Assembly: GCA_904501795.1 (NCBI GenBank)
Contig: CAJGCK010000004.1
Span: 1-34,006, forward strand
Direction of reading: 5' to 3'
Origin: an uncultured Clostridia bacterium
GTDB taxonomy: Bacteria; Bacillota; Clostridia; Christensenellales; Borkfalkiaceae
Length of the DNA: 34,006 nt
Positions 23,700 to 30,829 of this stretch are shown piece by piece. A model generated the notes under the pieces. That model was not told where the DNA came from, did not search any database, and saw only the letters and a list, made by a program, of their open reading frames with translations. Numbering within the stretch: position 1 is the stretch's first letter; every line of letters starts with the position of its first letter. A program made the position numbers and the translations under genes.

Positions 23700-24719
23700 T
23701 TATTTTCCAACGTATTCTCTACAAACTTTACCAGTTTCGATAATAGCTTCTTTTACCCCACCCCTAGTTAGATGCAACTCGGCACAGGTTTTTTCTATTT
23801 CTTCATCGGTGTAATAGAAATTGTCGTATTGAATATCTAACATTAAATATTTAGGGTGCAAAGCACGGTATTTGCCTTGAGAAATTTCGTAGTTATACTT
23901 TTTGTCTTGCAATTCCGCTACGTATTCTTTCGGCGGGTGAATAATTTGCCTTGGTTTACCCAAGAAGCCCACCATAAGATTTTCCATCATAAAGTCGTAG
24001 GGATGATTTTCATCGCCTATAGAATAGTGACGACTTTCTTTTCCGTATACTAGCGCGTTAATAAGCGATTCGCCTATATGACGGGTAGTACACATTACCG
24101 TTCCGCCACTTGGGAAATACACGGGTGCTTGGTCGTTGTTAAGGTCGATATCCTTCAAGAATATATCTTTCCACAACGGTACTCTGTTGGGACAAGTGCC
24201 GAATATGTAAGGTAATTCCATTATATAAACGTTCATCTCCGGCAAACCGTTTTGCTCTTTTGCTTGTGCCAAAACTACTTCGGCTTGTTCTTTTCTTACT
24301 TGAATATACGGGTGAACGATGGAAAGTTTCTTCTCAGGGAATTTACGGTCGAAATACAAAAAGTACGAAGAACATAAACTTGCTTTCTTTATTCCCGCCT
24401 TTCTTGCCGCCCTAAACACCTTAGCGCAGTAATCTACCAAACGCAACTTAAAATATCCGTAAGCAGGTTCGCTAGGAATAAACCTGTCGTCAGGTCCAAC
24501 TGCGTATACCATCGCGTCGTAACCGGTTAGCGCTTGGCAAATTTCTTCTTCACTCATAGTGAAAACGTTGCCTATAACCGATTTCGCTTTGTTGGTAAAC
24601 CACTCTTCGCTCTTCGCGTCGTTAATGTCCATAGAAGTTACTTCGTGGCCTTGTGATAGCGCATATTCTACCGCTTCGTGCCCCAAAAGTCCTGTTCCGC
24701 CGACAACGATAATTTTCAT
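23700..24719 (-). CDS. Extended SDR / NAD-dependent epimerase-dehydratase-like protein
   Basis: 339 residues. N-terminal Rossmann motif GGTGLLG (7-13) with D31 ending the second strand, then DAMVYAVGPDDR and CSSYFLY typical of the extended SDR/epimerase superfamily. At the expected active site, Y138 is followed at +4 by Arg (R142) and only then by K143, so the usual YxxxK is altered. It may act on a nonsugar substrate or be catalytically unusual. It starts three bases after the dikinase stop with AAGGAG inside the upstream gene, so the two are tightly coupled. Substrate unknown. Confidence 0.8.
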   Translation of the reverse strand: MKIIVVGGTGLLGHEAVEYALSQGHEVTSMDINDAKSEEWFTNKAKSVIGNVFTMSEEEICQALTGYDAMVYAVGPDDRFIPSEPAYGYFKLRLVDYCAKVFRAARKAGIKKASLCSSYFLYFDRKFPEKKLSIVHPYIQVRKEQAEVVLAQAKEQNGLPEMNVYIMELPYIFGTCPNRVPLWKDIFLKDIDLNNDQAPVYFPSGGTVMCTTRHIGESLINALVYGKESRHYSIGDENHPYDFMMENLMVGFLGKPRQIIHPPKEYVAELQDKKYNYEISQGKYRALHPKYLMLDIQYDNFYYTDEEIEKTCAELHLTRGGVKEAIIETGKVCREYVGK

Positions 24720-24722
24720 AAA

Positions 24723-27122
24723 TTACTCCTTTTCTTCTTTTGATACTAGGGTTACGGTACCCTTCGTTCCGTCCATAGTAATAACGTCGCCGTCTTTAAT
24801 CGAACGCATAATATCTTTAACGCTTACTATGGTCGGCAAACCGTATTCACGCGCAACTACTACGCCGTGCGATAAACACGAGCCGATTTCGGTGATTAAA
24901 CCCGATGCAAGACAATAATACGGCGTCCAACCCACGTCTGTCAAGGAAACTACCATAATTTCCCCTTCTTCTAGTTTGTTTGCGTCTTCAACCGACCTTA
25001 TAACCCTTGCCCTGCCCGTTACTATACCAGGAGATGCGGGCGTGCCTTGGAAATCTGATTTATCGATAGTGGTTTCTTCTATAGGAATAGGCTTTCCGCT
25101 ATATACTTCGTTAAACCTTAAAGAACATTGAACGGGGTATAATCTTCTTCTCTTCATCGCCTTTTTAACAAGCGCTTTATCCCCCTTGATTAATTCGCCT
25201 ATTTCTTCTTTCGTGAAGAAGAATATCAAATCTTTATCGGGAATAATGCCTTGCTCAACCATCTTTTCAGCCATGGTATTATAAAGTTTTCTAAACCCGT
25301 TGGTTACTTGAATACAACGCGATTTGGTGTGTTCTCTCGTCCACGCGCCCTCTCTCGCTTTTAGTATTTGAGATTTTATTCCCTTTCTCTTAGAAGGTTT
25401 AACTAACGCCATTATTTCGTCTAAATAATCCGTCCAGTCTTTCGTTTTTACTATATCTTCTTTATCAAGCGAAATTATGCTACCTTTAAGCGCTTCACAG
25501 AAACCAACCAAATCGTCGCCCCAACACTTAACGCGCATTTCACTCTCGTTAATACCACGGTGGCCGTTAACTTTCATAAAGTTGTCGTAACACTCTTTAA
25601 CTTCGCCGGTTGCACCGCTAACGTATTCGGCAAGTTGTTGCTTGTTATACTTAACCGCGTCGGGATTATTTTTAACTATGCATCTTGCCAAGTCTTTCAT
25701 CATATCCACTATTTTTGCGCTCTCGATACCTTCGATATTAGTTAAAGCGCCGGATAGTAAGAAGCTGGTTTTGTTGTAATCTTTCAAAATTTTAGTAAGT
25801 GCGCTAGTTGCCATCATTGACGCAGCGCCCGAAAAATAAGAAGAACAGTAGTGGCAAAACCACGCTTCTTTTAAATAATCAAAATTGTCTTCTTGTTGTT
25901 TGTATAAACCTTCAATAGTATCGTCGTAGTTAAAGTGAACGCTCTCTAAAACTTTTTGCATGCCGTTAACGGCTTTTTTACCGCTTAAAATATACGGCAA
26001 GAAATAAGCCATTCTTGCAATTCTAACGATTTGTGGAGAAGGATCTGAAAATTTATCGGGGAATTCGTCTAAAACTCTACCGCAAATAACTACGTCCGAA
26101 CTTTCTTTTGACGTCCCCGCTATTCTATATGAAACTATGTAGTTGGTGGTTTGGTTAAAGAACATATTGTTGTAGAATGGAGTTATGCACGAGAAAGGCG
26201 GTAGGTCGTCCACGTCTTTTATAGAGTGGTTTTTAGCCATCATTTTTCTCATACCGTAGTCAAGTCCAAAACACGAAGTAGACATGGTCAAAGGCGTTAC
26301 CGCGGTAGACAACATCTCTCTAACGTTACAAGTAGTTATCGTTTTATCGGTAACGTCGTGCGCGAAATCGAATTCGTTTAGGTTAACCCCGTCGTCCGCT
26401 TCTACCGTTATAGGACGCGCTTGAACGAAACGTATAACCCCGTCTTCACCCATAGCCCATTCCATATCCATCGGCACGCCGAAAGACTTTTCAGCAAAAA
26501 GCGCCGATTGATATAAAGATTGAACGTCTTCTTCTTTTAATATTTGGTTTGAATTTTCTAAAATTTTGCCGTCTTCAACTTTGTATTGTTCCGCCGTTTG
26601 CGTACCCGAAACTAAACTTTCGCCAAGCCCGTTAACACACTCTATAAGCACGGCGTTCGGGTTCATAGGGTCTTTAGTAAACAAAACGCCCGCGCATTTA
26701 GCTTCTACCATTTGTTGAACAACGACGGTCATTTTATTGATAACGTTTGCATTGTCCCCGTTCAAAAAAGTTTTAGCATACACTTGGCTTCTAAAGTTGT
26801 TCAAAGATTCTATACACTTCTTTACAGCGTCTATAAACTCTTCCTTTGTTTCAACGTTCAAAAACGTTTCGTATTGTCCAGCGTTAGAAAAGTTAGTTCC
26901 ATCTTCAATAGTTGCGCTACTTCTAACCGCAACTTTGCCTAAGTTTTTGCTCTTGAAGTATTCGTAAGCTTGTTCGTAATCTTCGTCACAGCAAGCGTCT
27001 ATTAGAATAAAACCGTTAGGCACGTTAAAACCAAACTTCATAAGTTGGTTAAGACCTTTTGCTTTTCCGCCAACGCTATCTAAACTTTCCTGCGGAATAC
27101 CTGCCAAATCGTAAATTTTCAT
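24723..27122 (-). CDS. PEP/pyruvate-binding dikinase of rifampin-phosphotransferase-like architecture
   Basis: 799 residues from ATG 27122 (GAGGAG Shine-Dalgarno). The N-terminal ATP-grasp domain (1-about 235) shows GGKAKGLNQL, VAVRSSATIEDG, VVVQQMVEAKCAGVLFTKDP and FVQARPIT. A long helical middle domain (about 250-690) has no motif I recognise. The C-terminal swivelling phosphohistidine domain holds H752 in SHGVVVAREYGLP. The PEP-binding TIM barrel of PEP synthase is absent, so order and size resemble rifampin phosphotransferase: ATP hydrolysis to AMP and Pi with phosphate passed by His to a substrate hydroxyl. Rifampin itself need not be the substrate. First gene of the operon. Confidence 0.82.
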   Translation of the reverse strand: MKIYDLAGIPQESLDSVGGKAKGLNQLMKFGFNVPNGFILIDACCDEDYEQAYEYFKSKNLGKVAVRSSATIEDGTNFSNAGQYETFLNVETKEEFIDAVKKCIESLNNFRSQVYAKTFLNGDNANVINKMTVVVQQMVEAKCAGVLFTKDPMNPNAVLIECVNGLGESLVSGTQTAEQYKVEDGKILENSNQILKEEDVQSLYQSALFAEKSFGVPMDMEWAMGEDGVIRFVQARPITVEADDGVNLNEFDFAHDVTDKTITTCNVREMLSTAVTPLTMSTSCFGLDYGMRKMMAKNHSIKDVDDLPPFSCITPFYNNMFFNQTTNYIVSYRIAGTSKESSDVVICGRVLDEFPDKFSDPSPQIVRIARMAYFLPYILSGKKAVNGMQKVLESVHFNYDDTIEGLYKQQEDNFDYLKEAWFCHYCSSYFSGAASMMATSALTKILKDYNKTSFLLSGALTNIEGIESAKIVDMMKDLARCIVKNNPDAVKYNKQQLAEYVSGATGEVKECYDNFMKVNGHRGINESEMRVKCWGDDLVGFCEALKGSIISLDKEDIVKTKDWTDYLDEIMALVKPSKRKGIKSQILKAREGAWTREHTKSRCIQVTNGFRKLYNTMAEKMVEQGIIPDKDLIFFFTKEEIGELIKGDKALVKKAMKRRRLYPVQCSLRFNEVYSGKPIPIEETTIDKSDFQGTPASPGIVTGRARVIRSVEDANKLEEGEIMVVSLTDVGWTPYYCLASGLITEIGSCLSHGVVVAREYGLPTIVSVKDIMRSIKDGDVITMDGTKGTVTLVSKEEKE

Positions 27123-27144
27123 ATTTCTCCTCTTTTGTGAATTT

Positions 27145-27166
27145 GAATATTTTACATAAAATATTC
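27145..27166. promoter_or_regulatory. 22-bp perfect palindrome upstream of the dikinase operon
   Basis: GAATATTTTA and TAAAATATTC flank a central CA (plus strand), 23 bases before the dikinase start and downstream of its predicted promoter. It could be a dimeric repressor operator or an RNA hairpin next to the ribosome-binding site. Confidence 0.65.
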
Positions 27167-27193
27167 CCCACAACACAATTCTTTACGAATAAC

Positions 27194-27221
27194 ATTATAA
27201 AACAAATAAAATAAAAGTGAA
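27194..27221 (-). promoter_or_regulatory. Promoter of the dikinase operon
   Basis: Minus strand: TTCACT (27221-27216), 16-bp spacer, TATAAT (27199-27194). The leader of about 65 bases contains the 22-bp palindrome. Confidence 0.55.
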
Positions 27222-27241
27222 AGCGTATTACTCGACATATA

Positions 27242-27293
27242 ATTCTCTTATTCTCTAAAATCGAGAGAATATAGTTCTTGCTTTTTGAGAATA
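27242..27293. repeat. ATTCTC repeats in the divergent regulator region
   Basis: ATTCTC occurs at 27242 and 27250 and its complement GAGAAT at about 27265 and 27287. The middle pair forms an inverted repeat TATTCTCT-N7-AGAGAATA (27249-27271). It lies just upstream of the XRE promoter -35 box and is a candidate operator for that regulator. Confidence 0.5.
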
Positions 27294-27317
27294 AAAGCAA
27301 CTTTTTGTCTTTTTGTG

Positions 27318-27345
27318 TTGACAAGCGGGGTTTTTAGGTTATAAT
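27318..27345 (+). promoter_or_regulatory. XRE regulator promoter, apparently leaderless
   Basis: Consensus TTGACA (27318-27323), 16-bp spacer, consensus TATAAT (27340-27345). The ATG begins at 27352, seven bases after the -10 box. Confidence 0.75.
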
Positions 27346-27351
27346 GTAGGT

Positions 27352-27987
27352 ATGGATAAAACTATAGAGCAAATCATCTCTCAAAATTTGATAACGCTGA
27401 GAAAAAACAAAAATCTAAAACAAAGTGATCTTTCTAACGCTATAGGCTACTCGGATAAAACGATTAGCCGTTGGGAAAACGGCACTTCTTTGCCTGATAT
27501 ATCTACACTTGTTAAACTTGCCGACTTTTATGGAATTAGCGTAGAAGATTTAATTAACGAAAACGCAACGGAAAAATACTTAGAGAAAAAAGAAAAGAAA
27601 AATCAAGAAGAAATCGTTAACTTCTATTCTCTCATGGGGCTTGGCATACTAACCATTTGGATGGTTGCTATTTTGGTATACCTTGGTTTTATAATGGCTA
27701 AACATCTTTATTTTTGGCAAATTTTTATTCTTGCAGTACCTGCGTCTGCAGTTTTGGTTTACAAAAATACTCGAAAGAATTTTAAGGTTAAATGGCTTAA
27801 CTTCTTATTGCTAACAATAGTCGTTTTAGGAACGGTATCTTTTTTATACCTAACGTTCTTAAGCTTTAATTTTTGGCAATTATTTATGCTTGTCGTTCCA
27901 CTTGAAGGCATTAGCGCAATTACTTCTTTCTTCCCAACTAGTCGTAAGCGGTTAAAAAAGCAACAAAAAGAAGACCTCGGCTCGTAA
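27352..27987 (+). CDS. Membrane-bound XRE-family transcriptional regulator
   Basis: 211 residues. An HTH_3 domain at 1-65 (KNKNLKQSDLSNAIGYSDKTISRWENGTSLPDISTL pattern) is followed by a charged linker and four hydrophobic segments (about 92-114, 118-137, 146-167, 170-190), then a basic tail. Membrane-tethered Cro/CI-type regulators of this shape are common in Clostridia and often control a neighbouring stress or transport operon. It is divergent to the dikinase operon, with operator-like repeats between them, and is the best candidate to regulate it and itself. No ribosome-binding site is seen; the promoter predicts a leaderless mRNA. Confidence 0.85.
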   Translation: MDKTIEQIISQNLITLRKNKNLKQSDLSNAIGYSDKTISRWENGTSLPDISTLVKLADFYGISVEDLINENATEKYLEKKEKKNQEEIVNFYSLMGLGILTIWMVAILVYLGFIMAKHLYFWQIFILAVPASAVLVYKNTRKNFKVKWLNFLLLTIVVLGTVSFLYLTFLSFNFWQLFMLVVPLEGISAITSFFPTSRKRLKKQQKEDLGS

Positions 27988-28005
27988 TTAAGTTTTTTAG
28001 AAAAT

Positions 28006-28041
28006 AAAAAAGTCGCTCATAAATAAGCGACTTTTTGTTTT
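28006..28041. terminator. Bidirectional terminator between XRE gene and EFR1 gene
   Basis: AAAAAGTCGCT (ending 28017) pairs with AGCGACTTTTT (28026-28036) with T-runs on both strands, serving the two convergent genes. Confidence 0.9.
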
Positions 28042-28052
28042 TAAATTATATT

Positions 28053-28979
28053 TTATACGGCTTTTTCTTCGACGGACTGCTCGTTTTCTTTTCCAAAAAT
28101 TTCTTCGTATTCCCTATCTATTTTTTCAAAGGTTTTTATGAAGCATTTGTAAAAGCCTTTACTATCCTTGTTAATATAAGGTTTAACGGGAGAAGGGTCT
28201 TCCGCTAACTTTTTAAGTTTATAATCCCCGTTGACTTTCCACCCCCACCAGTCTAGAAAACCTATCTTGATAGCGTTAGTCGGGCAAAAGAAAGAGCAAC
28301 GCATACACATATCACAATGGTGATGGAATTTGATTTTGCCGTTTTTAACGTATATATTTTTCTCCGGACAATCGTTAACGCATTTCATACAATTAACACA
28401 CTTGTCTTTTTCTACCTTGTACAAAAAGGAATTGACGTTACCCGCAATCTTTACGATACCAACGAAAAATGCGCCAAAGTTATAGATAAACTTGCTTTTA
28501 AGGTGTTCTACTCTTTCGTTTTCTAAGTTGTATATCATTATGCTTGCAAGTTTACCGTTTTTGAGCAATATCTCTCTAACAAAGTCTTTATCATACTTAA
28601 AGTGTATGTTGTACGGCATTACGAAGTGATATTCACCTGCGAAAAGTGCTTTCCTTCTTTTCATAAGGCGGAGTATCCCACGGCTTGACGCGTTATTCAT
28701 GGCAAGCGTTTCGCCACTGTTTTTATAGATAAAGTATTTCTGACCCTTGTTTATCTTTAGTTTTTTAACGTATTTATCAAAAGCCAAGGGCGTGTTAAAC
28801 CCGTATATTGGGTAACTAAAACCAACGTAATCGTAACCATCGGTATTAGCAATCGGGGTGCTAGAGTTTATCTCAACGCTGTCTACTTGATGCCCGCGCT
28901 CATTTAACTTTTCGGCTATACGTTCGGTTAAATATCTTGTGTTGTAAGTACCCGTATAGTACACTAACAAAAACTTCAT
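28053..28979 (-). CDS. EFR1-family flavodoxin-ferredoxin fusion
   Basis: 308 residues from ATG 28979 (AGGAG eight bases upstream); an earlier in-frame TTG was rejected. A flavodoxin-like N-terminus (LLVYYTGTYNTRYL for FMN phosphate binding, then GFSYPIYGFNTP) spans about 1-170. Two 4Fe-4S motifs follow, CVNCMKCVNDCP and CDMCMRCSFFCP (about 200-240), with a charged tail. This is the EFR1 ferredoxin layout found in gut Clostridia, thought to carry low-potential electrons; its partner is unknown. It is divergent to the CrtC-like gene and next to the SDR/dehydratase operon, so it could feed a reductase acting on the same compound. Confidence 0.87.
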   Translation of the reverse strand: MKFLLVYYTGTYNTRYLTERIAEKLNERGHQVDSVEINSSTPIANTDGYDYVGFSYPIYGFNTPLAFDKYVKKLKINKGQKYFIYKNSGETLAMNNASSRGILRLMKRRKALFAGEYHFVMPYNIHFKYDKDFVREILLKNGKLASIMIYNLENERVEHLKSKFIYNFGAFFVGIVKIAGNVNSFLYKVEKDKCVNCMKCVNDCPEKNIYVKNGKIKFHHHCDMCMRCSFFCPTNAIKIGFLDWWGWKVNGDYKLKKLAEDPSPVKPYINKDSKGFYKCFIKTFEKIDREYEEIFGKENEQSVEEKAV

Positions 28980-29004
28980 TGGTATTTCTCCTATAAACAA
29001 TATC

Positions 29005-29033
29005 ATTATACAACTTTTTTTTCACGTTTGCAA
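29005..29033 (-). promoter_or_regulatory. EFR1 gene promoter
   Basis: Minus strand: TTGCAA (29033-29028), 17-bp spacer, TATAAT (29010-29005), 24 bp from the divergent -35 box at 29057. Confidence 0.7.
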
Positions 29034-29056
29034 CAAAAACAAATATTTATCAATAA

Positions 29057-29085
29057 TTGCCAAAAGACTAAAAGGGTGTTATAAT
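29057..29085 (+). promoter_or_regulatory. Promoter of the CrtC/AttH-like gene
   Basis: TTGCCA (29057-29062), 17-bp spacer with extended -10 TGT, TATAAT (29080-29085). The start of transcription near 29092 leaves a short leader with AAGGAG. Confidence 0.72.
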
Positions 29086-29122
29086 GTAATTAATTAAGCT
29101 TACGTTTTTGAAGGAGCAATTT

Positions 29123-30157
29123 ATGTTTCGATTAAAAAAATTTTTAATGACTAAAATTATCGGTATAAAGCAGAAAAAACAACCCTTTAACTATCAAGAA
29201 GCCGAAAATTTTATTATTCCCGAAAGTGAAGACGGTACTTTTAACAACAGTTATTACTTTTCCGCTCACTGCCCTGATAAACAACAAAGCCTATACGTTA
29301 GGTTGGGACTTAGGGGTGATAATTCTGCGGAAGTTTGGGCGTTTTTTTGCATAAAAGACAAGTGGTTCTACCACGAAAAACTTTTATATACCACTCAGTC
29401 TTCGCCACTTAAAGTTATATTAGACAACGGTGCTTGGAGTTTTAAGTTTGATGGCGAACTTACCGGTCAAAACGGCGAGAAAGTTAACGGCTCGTTTGAT
29501 TGCTCTTTTTCTTCTAACGCGAAAGCGGTGGACTTCTTTCACCACATGCCCGCATCAAGAGTAGGCACGGCTATGGCGCAAGACAAATGGACGAAAGAAT
29601 ATTTTAAGGGCGTGCAAGAAAACAATTCGGTACACTACGAACAAGAAGGTAGATTAAACGGCACGGTTATAATAGGCGAACAAACCTACCCTATCGACTT
29701 GCCTTGTTTGAGAGATCACTCGTATGGCAGAAGAGTGTGGGATTATATGAACAACCACTTGTGGCTTGGTGCGGTTAGCAACGACTGTACTTTGAATTTT
29801 TCTATGGTGTCATACCCTTCGATGAGCATATTAGAAGAAGGGCACGTTCGCATAAAAGACGGTCCTACTGAATTCGTTACTAAAATATCCTACGACCGTA
29901 ACGAAATTGTTACCGGCGAAATTCCTAAGCAACTAACCCTAAACGCGCAAATAGATGGAAAACGCACCGTAACGATTACCGCAAACCTTATATGCGCCGT
30001 ACCGTACGTTTTTGAAAATGGCGCCTATACCCTTATCGAAGGCATAGCCGAATATGAAGTAGACAAAATTAAATGCCGTGGCATTTTAGAAATAGGCTTT
30101 AATAAAGACAAAAGTCGGTTTATGAACGGAAAAAAAATAAGCGAAATTAGAGAATAA
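29123..30157 (+). CDS. CrtC/AttH-like (DUF7064-type) lipocalin-fold protein
   Basis: 344 residues from ATG 29123, set by AAGGAG; an in-frame TTG at 29108 overlaps this site and was rejected. No signal peptide. The sequence is beta-rich, with a diagnostic RDHSYGRRVWDYMNNHLWLG motif near residue 197. The RDHSxGxR-W block is typical of the CrtC/AttH/DUF7064 superfamily (two lipocalin-like domains), whose known members hydrate, isomerise or bind hydrophobic molecules such as carotenoids. Substrate unknown. Its location beside the dikinase/SDR/BaiE-like operon and EFR1 gene suggests a common hydrophobic substrate. Assignment is from motif memory, so moderate. Confidence 0.6.
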   Translation: MFRLKKFLMTKIIGIKQKKQPFNYQEAENFIIPESEDGTFNNSYYFSAHCPDKQQSLYVRLGLRGDNSAEVWAFFCIKDKWFYHEKLLYTTQSSPLKVILDNGAWSFKFDGELTGQNGEKVNGSFDCSFSSNAKAVDFFHHMPASRVGTAMAQDKWTKEYFKGVQENNSVHYEQEGRLNGTVIIGEQTYPIDLPCLRDHSYGRRVWDYMNNHLWLGAVSNDCTLNFSMVSYPSMSILEEGHVRIKDGPTEFVTKISYDRNEIVTGEIPKQLTLNAQIDGKRTVTITANLICAVPYVFENGAYTLIEGIAEYEVDKIKCRGILEIGFNKDKSRFMNGKKISEIRE

Positions 30158-30170
30158 ACTAAAAACAATT

Positions 30171-30207
30171 AAAAAGGATAACGAAACTCGTTATCCTTTT
30201 TGTTTTT
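30171..30207 (+). terminator. Terminator of the CrtC-like gene, copy 1 of a 31-bp hairpin
   Basis: AAAAAGGATAACGA-AAC-TCGTTATCCTTTTT (30171-30201) followed by GTTTTTT. The 31 bases are the exact reverse complement of 30782-30812. Confidence 0.92.
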
Positions 30208-30217
30208 TAATTTAATA

Positions 30218-30460
30218 TCAACCAAAATCATGCCTTTCACAAAATATTCCGTTTTCTTCTAGGACTGTTATGATTTTTTCAATCTTAAAAAAACAGTCGT
30301 TATCCGATAACTTTTCATCATCAACAGCCTGTTTAATACTTAGCAACACTTTATAACATCGACTTTCTATTACATCATTTAAAACCTTATCGTTTAAACA
30401 TTCGAACATTTCGTTACTGTTTTGCAAACCGTTTATTAATAATTCTTTCCATAATTGCAT
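30218..30460 (-). CDS. Small hypothetical protein
   Basis: 80 residues, acidic and probably helical, with no motif I recognise and no membrane segment. It has a perfect consensus sigma-A promoter but a weak Shine-Dalgarno (AAGATGA). It is divergent to a 66-residue HTH regulator with shared operator-like sites between, the layout of toxin-antitoxin or small immunity/repressor pairs. The function is unknown. Confidence 0.6.
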   Translation of the reverse strand: MQLWKELLINGLQNSNEMFECLNDKVLNDVIESRCYKVLLSIKQAVDDEKLSDNDCFFKIEKIITVLEENGIFCERHDFG

Positions 30461-30485
30461 AAATCATCTTTTGTTTTGTTAAAAT

Positions 30486-30556
30486 GGGGATTATATCCCC
30501 TTAATAAAAAAGATTATAACCCCCATAATAGTAATTGTCAACGTTTAGGGGGATAA
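30486..30556. promoter_or_regulatory. Divergent promoter with repeated GGGGATTATA-like operator sites
   Basis: Minus strand: perfect TTGACA (30541-30536), 17-bp spacer, perfect TATAAT (30518-30513). Motifs of the form GGGG(G)-(A/T)-TATA recur: an inverted pair GGGGAT-TAT-ATCCCC at 30486-30500, CCCCC just before the minus-strand -10, and GGGGGATAAA (30547-30556), which is also the Shine-Dalgarno of the HTH gene. Confidence 0.65.
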
Positions 30557-30557
30557 A

Positions 30558-30758
30558 ATGTTTAAATTTGATAAATTGTTTGTAACGATGGATAAAAAGG
30601 GTGTTTCTACTTATCGTTTAAGGGAAGAGTGCGGTATAGACAGCAAAACTGTTAGAAGACTGAAAGCAAATCAAAATATTGAGATGAAAACACTTGATAG
30701 AATTTGTACTTTTTTAGATTGCAAAATAGAAGACGTCGTGGAATTTGTAAAAGAATAA
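30558..30758 (+). CDS. Small XRE/Cro-CI-type HTH regulator
   Basis: 66 residues consisting only of an HTH domain (YRLREECGIDSKTVRRLKANQ, then LDRICTFLDCKIEDVVEFV). The GGGGG Shine-Dalgarno lies five bases before the ATG and overlaps a candidate operator, so autorepression could act on transcription and ribosome access together. Such single-domain regulators occur in phages, mobile elements and toxin-antitoxin pairs. Confidence 0.85.
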   Translation: MFKFDKLFVTMDKKGVSTYRLREECGIDSKTVRRLKANQNIEMKTLDRICTFLDCKIEDVVEFVKE

Positions 30759-30781
30759 AAGCTTGTAAACAATAAATACAC

Positions 30782-30813
30782 AAAAAGGATAACGAGTTTC
30801 GTTATCCTTTTTT
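30782..30813. terminator. Bidirectional terminator, inverted copy 2 of the 31-bp hairpin
   Basis: AAAAAGGATAACGA-GTT-TCGTTATCCTTTTT (30782-30812) ends the HTH gene on the plus strand and may end the GH2 gene on the minus strand. It is the exact reverse complement of 30171-30201. Confidence 0.92.
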
Positions 30814-30829
30814 GCTAAAACTTTTTAAT

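Noticed and set aside
24723..27122. Phosphoenolpyruvate synthase (ppsA)
   Set aside because: The phosphohistidine domain is C-terminal and no PEP-binding barrel follows it, so the architecture does not fit PEP synthase.
27145..27166. Intrinsic terminator in the dikinase leader
   Set aside because: The palindrome is almost pure A/T with no T-run beyond the stem on the minus strand, so an operator or a weak hairpin is more likely.
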